Source: Streptomyces tauricus (lineage in GTDB: Bacteria > Actinomycetota > Actinomycetes > Streptomycetales > Streptomycetaceae). Taken from it: a stretch of DNA of 34,474 nucleotides. Below the pieces are notes generated by a model, which searched no databases, was not told the origin of the DNA, and saw only the letters and a list, made by a program, of their open reading frames with translations. The position numbers and the translations under genes were made by a program. Shown in pieces: positions 8,286 to 14,042 of the stretch (positions are counted from its first letter, which is position 1; each line of letters starts with the position of its first letter). The stretch spans positions 1 through 34,474 of the forward strand of contig NZ_BMVY01000053.1 of the NCBI RefSeq assembly GCF_014650955.1, read 5' to 3'.

Positions 8286-9050
8286 CTAGACCTCTCCCAG
8301 CTTGACGAGACGGTCGGCCAGTTCGGGGGCGGTGGGCCGGTACAGGCGCTCGACCACCCGGCCGTCGGCCATCACCACCGCGTGGTGGGCCTGGGCGGCG
8401 GCGGCCGGGTCGTGGGTGACCATCACCACCGTCTGGCGCAGCTCGTCGACCAGTTCGCGCAGCAGGCCCAGCACCTCGTGGGCGCTGCGCAGATCGAGGG
8501 CGCCGGTCGGCTCGTCGGCGAACACCACGGCGGGCTTCGCCACCAGGGCCCGTACGATCGCGGCCCGTTGCTGCTGGCCGCCGGAGAGCTCGGCGGGCCG
8601 GTGCGACATCCGGTCGGCGAGACCGACCCGCTCGACCAGCGTCCGCACCCACTCCCGGTCCGGGGCGCGCCCCGCCAGCCGCAGCGGCAGCGTGATGTTG
8701 TCGGCGACGCTGAGGGCGGGGACCAGGTTGTAGGACTGGAACACGAAACCGATGTGCTCGCGGCGCAGTTCGGTGCGGCGGGTCTCGTTCAGTCCGCTGA
8801 TCTCGCGCTCGCCGACGCGGATGCTTCCCGAGGTGGGGGAGTCGAGGCCGGCGGCGCAGTGCATCAGCGTGCTCTTGCCCGAGCCCGAGGGCCCCATGAC
8901 GGCGAGGAACGTGCCGTGCTCGACGCTCAGCGACACGTCGTCGAGGGCGCGGACGCCTCCCGGGTACGTCTTGCTGACGTTCGCCAGCTCGATGGCCGGC
9001 GCGGGCGGTGCCGCCATCGGGTGGCCGGCTCCCGCGAGGACCCCGCTCAT
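8286..9050 (-). CDS. ABC transporter ATP-binding protein (MacB/LolD type)
   Basis: 254 aa. Walker A GPSGSGKST at 53-61, signature LSGGQQQR at 155-162, Walker B VVFADE ending at E180, and the H-loop histidine at 213 (VTHD). The N-terminus (ELANVSKTYPGGVRALDDVS) and the IGFVFQSYNLVP Q-loop are typical of ATPases that pair with FtsX-like permeases. The ATG at 9050 overlaps the preceding small gene's stop as ATGA. It is the middle gene of a three-gene operon facing away from a two-component system, an arrangement common for envelope-stress or antimicrobial-peptide exporters. All catalytic motifs are intact. Confidence 0.93.
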   Translation of the reverse strand: MSGVLAGAGHPMAAPPAPAIELANVSKTYPGGVRALDDVSLSVEHGTFLAVMGPSGSGKSTLMHCAAGLDSPTSGSIRVGEREISGLNETRRTELRREHIGFVFQSYNLVPALSVADNITLPLRLAGRAPDREWVRTLVERVGLADRMSHRPAELSGGQQQRAAIVRALVAKPAVVFADEPTGALDLRSAHEVLGLLRELVDELRQTVVMVTHDPAAAAQAHHAVVMADGRVVERLYRPTAPELADRLVKLGEV

Positions 9051-9304
9051 CGCCGGCCCCGCAGGTGACGGACGACGAGCACCGACGCGCTGAGCCCGGT
9101 GACCGCGCCGCACACCAGGTGGACCTGGGTGGAGGCGGTGCTGTACGAGGCCACCATGTTGCCGACGGTGCTGATGACCAGCACCAGCCACAGGGCCGTA
9201 CGCGCGAAGCCGTCCCAGGTGACGCCTTCCCGGGGGGTGTCCGGCCGCGCGGGGTCCGTGTTCCCCGCGAGGCCGTCGAGGCGGTAGGGGTCCGTCGTCG
9301 TCAT
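9047..9304 (-). CDS. Small two-helix membrane protein of the ABC operon
   Basis: 85 aa with no family I recognise by name. A polar N-terminus of about 30 residues is followed by two hydrophobic segments (about 33-51, FARTALWLVLVISTVGNMVA; about 58-78, VHLVCGAVTGLSASVLVV) and a basic tail HLRGRR, predicting a small inner-membrane hairpin with the tail in the cytoplasm. A GAGGGACA Shine-Dalgarno precedes the ATG. It is the first gene of the operon and overlaps the ATPase start by 4 bp, so it may be an accessory subunit or sensor-coupling protein for the exporter. That role is inferred from position only. Confidence 0.75.
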   Translation of the reverse strand: MTTTDPYRLDGLAGNTDPARPDTPREGVTWDGFARTALWLVLVISTVGNMVASYSTASTQVHLVCGAVTGLSASVLVVRHLRGRR

Positions 9305-9433
9305 GGCTGTCCCTCTTCGGAGTCTTCGGGTTCGTCGGACCCTGCGCGGTTCCCGCCGCGGGTCTCGCTGTCGTGCCTCGAAACTACGGATCGGGACCAG
9401 GGCCGGCCGAGCCCGCCAGCAGCCCGAGTGGGG

Positions 9434-9449
9434 GTACAGCAGGCTGTAC
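9434..9449. promoter_or_regulatory. Perfect inverted repeat between the ABC operon and the two-component system
   Basis: GTACAGC-AG-GCTGTAC: 7-bp perfect arms and a 2-bp centre, in the 224-bp divergent intergenic region. NarL-type response regulators bind such short inverted repeats, so this is the best candidate site for the regulator encoded at 10833-11492. TACGCT at 9453-9458 is a possible -10 for the kinase gene, but no good -35 accompanies it, which would suit an activated promoter. Confidence 0.6.
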
Positions 9450-9528
9450 CTCTACGCTCCTGCCACGGCCGTGAACCGGTCGCCCGCACAGGGCTTTCGG
9501 TGAGCGGGAAACGGGAGAGGAGGGGCGG

Positions 9529-10845
9529 ATGCCGACCTCGGACCGGCATGACGTACCCGATGAGGGGGGTGGCGGCAGGCCCGGCATCCGGGCCACCGCG
9601 GTCCGCGCCGCCGGTGCGGCCGTCGCCGCCCTGGAACAACTCGTCGGCGGACTCGGCACCGCGCTGATGGCGCTGCTCGTACTGGTCTGGGCGGCCGTGA
9701 CCGCCGTGACGTCCCTGGTGGGCGTCGGCCTGCTGATGGCGCCGCTCGTCCTGCGGGCCCTGCACTCGCTCGCGGGCCGCGAACGCGACCGGCTCGGCCG
9801 CTGGGGACCCGAGGTCATGGGCCCGGACCCGGCGCCGACCGCGGTACGGCTCGCCCTCGTCGACCCCACCACGCGGCGGGAGCTGCGCTGGCTGGCCCGC
9901 CACGCCACACTCGGCCTGCTCCTCGGTCTCGGCGGCCTGCTGCTGCCGCTGCTGGCCCTGCGCGACACGCTCTTCCCGCTGTACTGGCGGCTGCTGCCGG
10001 AGGGCGCGACCAGCACGTCCCTGGGGATAGGGGTCGCGGAGACCTGGGCCGACGCGACCGCCGCCGCCCTCCTCGGCCTCGGCTGGACCGCCATCATCCT
10101 GGGCCTCAGCCCCGGCATGGCGCGCCTCCAGAGCAGGCCGGGACGGCTCCTCCTGGCGGCCGGGCCCGACACGGACCTGTCCCTGCGCGTCGCGGAACTC
10201 ACCGCCACGCGGGCCGCCGCCCTGGACGCCCACGCCACCGAACTGCGGCGCATCGAGCGCTCGTTGCACGACGGCACGCAGAACCGGCTCGTCACCGTCA
10301 CCGTGCTCCTGGGCGCCGCGCGCCGCATGGTGGCCCGCGATCCGGCGGGCGCCGAGGAACTCCTCGAACGCGCCCAGAGCGCCGCCGAACAGGCCCTCGC
10401 CGAACTGCGGTCGGTGGCCCGGGGCATCCTGCCGCCCGTACTGGCCGACCGGGGGCTCGCCGGCGCGCTCACCGGACTCGCCGCGAGCTGCCCGGTGCCC
10501 TGCCGGATCGACGTGGAAGCGCCCGAGCGGTGCGCCGCGTCCGTGGAGGCGACCGCCTACTTCGTGGTCGCCGAGGCGCTCACGAACATCGCCAAGCACA
10601 GCGGGGCGCGGCAGGCGGCCGTCACGGTCCGCAGCCGGGGCGGCCGGCTGCTGCTCGACATCACCGACGACGGCCGGGGCGGGGCCGGGGCCCCCTCCCA
10701 GGCTGTTGGCTCCGGGGGAGAGAAGGGCGGCACCGGGCTCACCGGCATCCGCAACCGGATCGCCGCCCACGACGGCACCCTCGAACTGGCCAGCCCGCCC
10801 GGTGGCCCGACGACTCTGAAGGTGGAACTGCCATGCGGATTGTGA
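9529..10845 (+). CDS. Sensor histidine kinase, NarL/DesK-type (HisKA_3)
   Basis: 438 aa. A strong Shine-Dalgarno (GAGGAGGGG) stands 4 nt before the ATG. The N-terminal half has four hydrophobic segments (about 42-80 as a pair, then about 128-150 and 180-200) and resembles the putative sensor domain common in actinobacterial kinases of this class. The phosphoacceptor is H247 in ERSLHDGTQNR, followed by the dimerisation helix (LRSVARGILPPVL) and an HATPase with EALTNIAKHSGA, DDGRGG and GGTGLTGIRNR. The stop overlaps the response regulator start by 13 bp. Its divergence from an ABC exporter suggests it senses the exporter's substrate or the membrane stress that substrate causes. Confidence 0.92.
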   Translation: MPTSDRHDVPDEGGGGRPGIRATAVRAAGAAVAALEQLVGGLGTALMALLVLVWAAVTAVTSLVGVGLLMAPLVLRALHSLAGRERDRLGRWGPEVMGPDPAPTAVRLALVDPTTRRELRWLARHATLGLLLGLGGLLLPLLALRDTLFPLYWRLLPEGATSTSLGIGVAETWADATAAALLGLGWTAIILGLSPGMARLQSRPGRLLLAAGPDTDLSLRVAELTATRAAALDAHATELRRIERSLHDGTQNRLVTVTVLLGAARRMVARDPAGAEELLERAQSAAEQALAELRSVARGILPPVLADRGLAGALTGLAASCPVPCRIDVEAPERCAASVEATAYFVVAEALTNIAKHSGARQAAVTVRSRGGRLLLDITDDGRGGAGAPSQAVGSGGEKGGTGLTGIRNRIAAHDGTLELASPPGGPTTLKVELPCGL

Positions 10846-11492
10846 TCGCCGAGGACGACGCGCTGCTGCGGGAGGGGCTCGCGCTCCTGCTGCGCGCGGA
10901 AGGCCTCGACGTGGTGGGAACGGCCGGTACCGGGGACGGCGTCCTGGAGGCCATCGACACCCACAAGCCGGACGTCGCCATCCTCGACGTACGGATGCCG
11001 CCGACGCACACCGACGAGGGGATCGTCGCCGCCGTCGAGGCCCGGCGCCGCATGCCCGACCTGGCGGTGCTCGTGCTGTCGGCGTACGTCGAGCAGTCGT
11101 TCGCCACGGAACTGCTCGCCGGCGGGGTCACCGGGCTCGGCTATCTGCTCAAGGAGCGGGTCGGGCGGGTCGAGGAGTTCCTGGACGCGCTGCACCGGGT
11201 GGCGGCCGGGGGCACGGCCATCGACCCGGAGGTCGTCGCGCAGCTCTTCACCCGCAGCCGCCAGGACACCCGTCTGGAGCGGCTCAGTCCGCGCGAGCGC
11301 GACGTACTCGCGCTGATGGCGGAGGGCCTGGGCAACGGCGCCATCGCCGAACGGCTCGTCGTCACGGAGGGCGCCGTCCACAAGCACATCCGCAGCATCT
11401 TCGCCAAGCTCGACCTGTCACCCGCCGACCAGGTGGACCGCCGGGTCGCGGCGGTCCTGAGATACCTGGACGACGCCAGACGCCGCGCCTGA
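10833..11492 (+). CDS. NarL/FixJ-family response regulator
   Basis: 219 aa. The receiver domain has acidic residues E7-D8-D9, phosphoacceptor D52 (AILDVRMPP) and conserved K107 (YLLKERV). The C-terminal LuxR-type HTH reads LSPRERDVLALMAEGLGNGAIAERL with recognition helix VTEGAVHKHIRSIF. The ATG lies inside the end of the kinase gene (13-bp overlap), so the pair is translationally coupled. The palindrome at 9434-9449 and the related half-site at 11549-11559 are the most likely targets, implying control of the ABC operon, its own operon and perhaps the downstream hydrolase gene. Confidence 0.93.
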   Translation: MRIVIAEDDALLREGLALLLRAEGLDVVGTAGTGDGVLEAIDTHKPDVAILDVRMPPTHTDEGIVAAVEARRRMPDLAVLVLSAYVEQSFATELLAGGVTGLGYLLKERVGRVEEFLDALHRVAAGGTAIDPEVVAQLFTRSRQDTRLERLSPRERDVLALMAEGLGNGAIAERLVVTEGAVHKHIRSIFAKLDLSPADQVDRRVAAVLRYLDDARRRA

Positions 11493-11502
11493 CGAACCCT
11501 CA

Positions 11503-11545
11503 CCCGGCCTCGCACGCCCCGTCGTCGTACGAGGTCGGGGCCGGG
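11503..11545 (+). terminator. Possible terminator after the response regulator
   Basis: CCCGGCC at 11503-11509 pairs with GGCCGGG at 11539-11545. An inner CCCCG (11517-11521) could pair with CGGGG (11536-11540) only by competing for shared bases. It begins 11 bp after the stop codon. There is no U-tract, so confidence is modest. Confidence 0.4.
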
Positions 11546-11548
11546 CCC

Positions 11549-11559
11549 GTACAGCAGGC
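11549..11559 (+). promoter_or_regulatory. Half-site matching the two-component palindrome
   Basis: GTACAGCAGGC is identical to the first 11 bases of the palindrome at 9434-9449. It lies 133 bp upstream of the serine hydrolase start and is followed by the separate palindrome CCACCCGGGTGG (11561-11572). It is a candidate second binding site for the response regulator. Confidence 0.4.
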
Positions 11560-11691
11560 ACCACCCGGGTGGGGGTGGAAGCCCCCCTTCCGATCGACCT
11601 GCCTGCTTGATCGTGACGCACAGCCGGAGTTCCTAGCGTGGTCGTCACACCGCACCGACGGCCCGACCGACACGCGAGGAGCCCGCGACCC

Positions 11692-12912
11692 ATGAAGACC
11701 ACGACCACCTCCCGAGTGCTGGCCACGACACTGGTGACCGCGCTGGCCGGTATCGGCCTCACCCTGCCCGCCGCGGGCGCGACCGGTTCCGCGCTCGAAC
11801 CCGCGGTGCCCCCCGCGCACGGCATCTCGCACGGCGCCTCGCAGGGCACCTCGCACAGCAGGGAGCTGCAGGCGGACGTGGACGCGATCATGAAGACCGG
11901 GACGGTGGCGGTGGTCGCCCGGTCGACGGGACCGCGAGGCTCCCGCACCGCCACCGCCGGCGTGGCCGAGACGGTCACCGGCGAGGCCGCGCGTCCCGGC
12001 GACCGGTTCCGGATCGCCAGCGCCAGCAAGACGTTCGTCGCCACGGTGGTGCTCCAACTCGTCGGCGAGGGACGCCTGTCGCTGGACGACACCTTGGAGG
12101 ACTGGCTGCCCGGAGTCGTCTCCGGCCACGGCAACGACGGCGGCGCGATCACCGTACGGCAGCTGCTCCAGCACACCAGCGGACTGTTCGACTACACGGG
12201 GGACTTCCCCGCGCTCACCGGCAAGGCCGCCTACGAGGCGGGCCGCTACACCACGTGGACACCCGAGCAGCTGGTCGGCATCGCGATGAAGCACGCCCCG
12301 GCGTTCGCGCCCGGTGACGGGTGGAGCTACTCCAACACCAACTACATCCTCGCCGGGATGATCATCGAGAAGGCGACCGGGCGCACGTGGCAGCAGGAGG
12401 TCACCGCGCGCGTCATCCGCCCGCTGGGTCTGCGCCACACCCTCGCGCCGACGACGGACTCCCGGATTCCGGGGCGCCATCTGCACGGCTACTCCAGCTT
12501 CGGGGAGGCGGGGGAGCCGCTCGACGCCACCGAGTTCAACCCCTCGGCGGCCGGTGCGGCGGGCGCGATGATCAGTACGACGGCCGATCTGACGCGCTTC
12601 TACCAGGCGCTCCTCGGCGGGCGGCTGCTGCGCCCGGCGGAACTGGCGGCGATGAAGACGACCGTACGGGCCCCGGAGCTGGACCCCGGCTGGGGCGGCG
12701 CCCGCTACGGCCTCGGCCTGATGGAGATCCCGCTGTCCTGCGGCGGCTCGTACTACAGCCACGGCGGCGACATCCCCGGCTACACCACCCGGGACGGCGT
12801 CAGCGCCGACGGCCGCCGCACGGTGGTCCTGAACGCGACAGGTGACGGCTCCGACGACTCCACCACCCAGCAAACGGAGAACACGCTGATCGACAACGAA
12901 CTCTGCGAGTAA
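11692..12912 (+). CDS. Secreted serine hydrolase, class C beta-lactamase / D-Ala-D-Ala carboxypeptidase family
   Basis: 406 aa from the ATG at 11692; a GGAG lies about 10 nt upstream, and an in-frame GTG at 11638 would put extra residues before the signal peptide. The N-terminus is a Sec signal (MKTTTTSRVLATTLVTALAG, cleavage probably after the AAGA near residue 30). The three penicillin-binding motifs are present: SxxK as S110-A-S-K113, YSN at 213-215, and HGG at 357-359. The family includes DD-peptidases, esterases and true class C beta-lactamases, and the motifs alone do not separate these. The DD-peptidase group is most common in Streptomyces secretomes. Two cysteines (C350, C405) could form a disulfide. 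Control by the upstream response regulator is possible, judging from the half-site. Confidence 0.9.
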   Translation: MKTTTTSRVLATTLVTALAGIGLTLPAAGATGSALEPAVPPAHGISHGASQGTSHSRELQADVDAIMKTGTVAVVARSTGPRGSRTATAGVAETVTGEAARPGDRFRIASASKTFVATVVLQLVGEGRLSLDDTLEDWLPGVVSGHGNDGGAITVRQLLQHTSGLFDYTGDFPALTGKAAYEAGRYTTWTPEQLVGIAMKHAPAFAPGDGWSYSNTNYILAGMIIEKATGRTWQQEVTARVIRPLGLRHTLAPTTDSRIPGRHLHGYSSFGEAGEPLDATEFNPSAAGAAGAMISTTADLTRFYQALLGGRLLRPAELAAMKTTVRAPELDPGWGGARYGLGLMEIPLSCGGSYYSHGGDIPGYTTRDGVSADGRRTVVLNATGDGSDDSTTQQTENTLIDNELCE

Positions 12913-12923
12913 CTCCGGTCAGC

Positions 12924-12940
12924 GGCGCGGGGAACGGCGC
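12924..12940 (-). repeat. Streptomyces intergenic repeat element, inverted copy
   Basis: GGCGCGGGGAACGGCGC, the reverse complement of the GCGCCGTTCCCCGCGCC core seen elsewhere. It fills the 41-bp gap between the convergent hydrolase and DUF6247 genes. Confidence 0.6.
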
Positions 12941-12953
12941 GCTCAGGGGGCGC

Positions 12954-13313
12954 TCAGCCCCGCCCCAGTGACTCCCGCGCAGCGGCCCGCAACGCGTGGA
13001 TCTCGTCCCGGGCCCCCCGTCGCGCAGGCGCACCGCGCCCCACGGCCCCCACCGTGTGCTCGGCCTTGCGCAGCCGCGCGGCCGTGGACGGAAATCGCAC
13101 GATCTCCACGGTGACGGCCCAGGTGTCGAGAAGCTGGATGATCGGCCCGAGGCTGCCGGTGCGCGCGGCGACCGCGATCGCCCCGTCCGTCTCCCGCTCC
13201 AACTCGGCGAGCCGGTGCGGGGCAACCCGGATGACGGCCGCGCGAAGCGCGCCGGGTGTCCGTTCCGGCCGCGGAACCAACGGTCTGCCGAACTCGACGG
13301 GTTGCGCTGTCAT
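12954..13313 (-). CDS. DUF6247-like protein
   Basis: 119 aa from the ATG at 13313; upstream in-frame sequence is rich in Arg and Gly and looks non-coding. The core (LRAAVIRVAPHRLAELERETDG through LIDTWAV-like LLDTWAVTVEIVRFPSTAARLRKAEH, about residues 25-95) matches my memory of the actinobacterial DUF6247 family, in which a short helical domain carries a conserved W and the motif 'ELER'. Members often lie beside ParE/RelE-like toxin genes and are suspected antitoxins, but no toxin-like frame is visible next to this one. The function is unknown. It converges with the serine hydrolase gene. Confidence 0.6.
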   Translation of the reverse strand: MTAQPVEFGRPLVPRPERTPGALRAAVIRVAPHRLAELERETDGAIAVAARTGSLGPIIQLLDTWAVTVEIVRFPSTAARLRKAEHTVGAVGRGAPARRGARDEIHALRAAARESLGRG

Positions 13314-13406
13314 CGTGCTGCGCACAGTACGGCGTACGGGCGTCCACCGCGAGGGGCGGGACCTCCCGGCAGCGACTTCCGGCCGAAACCCGCGCCCGGA
13401 CAGACC

Positions 13407-13445
13407 TCGGCCGCGGTGGCTCCCCCTCCGCGCCACCGCGGCCGA
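13407..13445 (-). terminator. Hairpin terminator after the DNPMP-repeat gene
   Basis: Perfect 14-bp arms TCGGCCGCGGTGGC (13407-13420) and GCCACCGCGGCCGA (13432-13445) with an 11-nt loop, starting 21 bp beyond the stop of the minus-strand repeat-protein gene. No U-tract follows. Confidence 0.65.
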
Positions 13446-13466
13446 CCCCCGTTGGGAGAAAGGTCT

Positions 13467-13826
13467 TCAGTTGTCCAGCCCGAGCGACGGCGGCGTCGGC
13501 ATCGGGTTGTCCAGCGTCGTGACGCCACCCTTGGCGGGTTCGCTCGGCATCGGGTTGTCCAGCGTCACGACGTCCCCGTCCTTCGGCGGCGCCGGCATGG
13601 GGTTGTCCATCGCGGTGAGGTCGGGTCCGGCCGGCGGCGTGGGCATCGGGTTGTCCATCGCGGTGAGGTCGGGTCCGGCCGGCGGCGTGGGCATCGGGTT
13701 GTCCATCGCGGTGAGGTCAGGTCCGGCCGGCGGCGTCGGCATCGGGTTGTCCAGCGTCGTGATGGCCTCGTCCTTGACCGAGTCGTCCGGCAGAGCCCCG
13801 GCCGTGTCCTTCTTCTTGTCGCTCAT
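13467..13826 (-). CDS. DNPMP-repeat protein ('sigma-like' protein of Streptomyces)
   Basis: 119 aa. The ATG at 13826 has GAGGGAG 7 nt upstream. After a 22-residue charged leader (MSDKKKDTAGALPDDS...) the rest is six consecutive 16-residue repeats with consensus TTLDNPMPTPPAGPDL (residues 23-38, 39-54, 55-70, 71-86, 87-102, 103-119). DNPMP is invariant in all six, and the protein ends in LDN. There is no signal peptide, helix-rich domain or cysteine. Related short proteins with (L/M)DN(H/P)MP repeats are annotated in Streptomyces as 'sigma-like protein', a name with no functional support I know of. The leader-plus-repeats layout resembles multicore peptide precursors, but no modifying enzyme is adjacent. 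It has its own promoter and a leader hairpin. Confidence 0.75.
   Translation of the reverse strand: MSDKKKDTAGALPDDSVKDEAITTLDNPMPTPPAGPDLTAMDNPMPTPPAGPDLTAMDNPMPTPPAGPDLTAMDNPMPAPPKDGDVVTLDNPMPSEPAKGGVTTLDNPMPTPPSLGLDN
13470..13760 (-). repeat. Six in-frame 48-bp tandem repeats
   Basis: 48-bp units within the DNPMP gene. Units 2 and 3 are essentially identical at the DNA level (GTTGTCCATCGCGGTGAGGT recurs) and the outer units have diverged. The pattern implies recent expansion by slippage or recombination, with copy number probably variable between strains. Confidence 0.9.
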
Positions 13827-13860
13827 GGGTTGACTCCCTCTGAAGGTGTTGACAAGTGAA

Positions 13861-13906
13861 GAACGCCCGTCCAGAGACTCCCCCGAGGGCCGCTGGACGG
13901 GCGTTC
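13861..13906 (-). promoter_or_regulatory. Stem-loop in the 5' leader of the DNPMP-repeat gene
   Basis: Perfect 14-bp arms GAACGCCCGTCCAG (13861-13874) and CTGGACGGGCGTTC (13893-13906) with an 18-nt loop. It lies just after the predicted transcript start and before the Shine-Dalgarno, so it could be a 5' stabiliser or attenuator. It could equally end read-through from the AfsR-like gene. Confidence 0.6.
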
Positions 13907-13914
13907 GGAGCCGC

Positions 13915-13941
13915 ACACTAGCCGGTTGGGCTCCTGGTCAG
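13915..13941 (-). promoter_or_regulatory. Promoter of the DNPMP-repeat gene
   Basis: On the minus strand: -35 CTGAC (13941-13937), 16-nt spacer, -10 TAGTGT (13920-13915), a good Streptomyces vegetative match. Transcription would start near 13908, immediately before the leader stem-loop. Confidence 0.5.
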
Positions 13942-14042
13942 ACCGTCTGCCCCCCGACGCGACGGTGTGACAGATAGAGAGTGACGCGCGGAGATAAACG
14001 AATGCTGAACGTCTGCATCCGCCCTGGTGGGCGGCCCGTCGA

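Noticed and set aside
5675..8305. An 876-codon plus-strand open frame opposite the ABC permease
   Set aside because: It is a Gly/Asp/Arg/Gln-rich antisense shadow with no recognisable domain. The minus-strand frame encodes a clear FtsX-type permease.
11607..11639. A TTGATC / TAGCGT promoter for the serine hydrolase
   Set aside because: The spacing between the hexamers is about 21 nt, too long for a vegetative promoter, and other pairings are weak. It was left uncalled.
13470..13760. Regular direct repeats that could suggest a CRISPR array
   Set aside because: The period is exactly 48 bp, in frame, with no unrelated spacers. It is a coding tandem repeat in the DNPMP protein.
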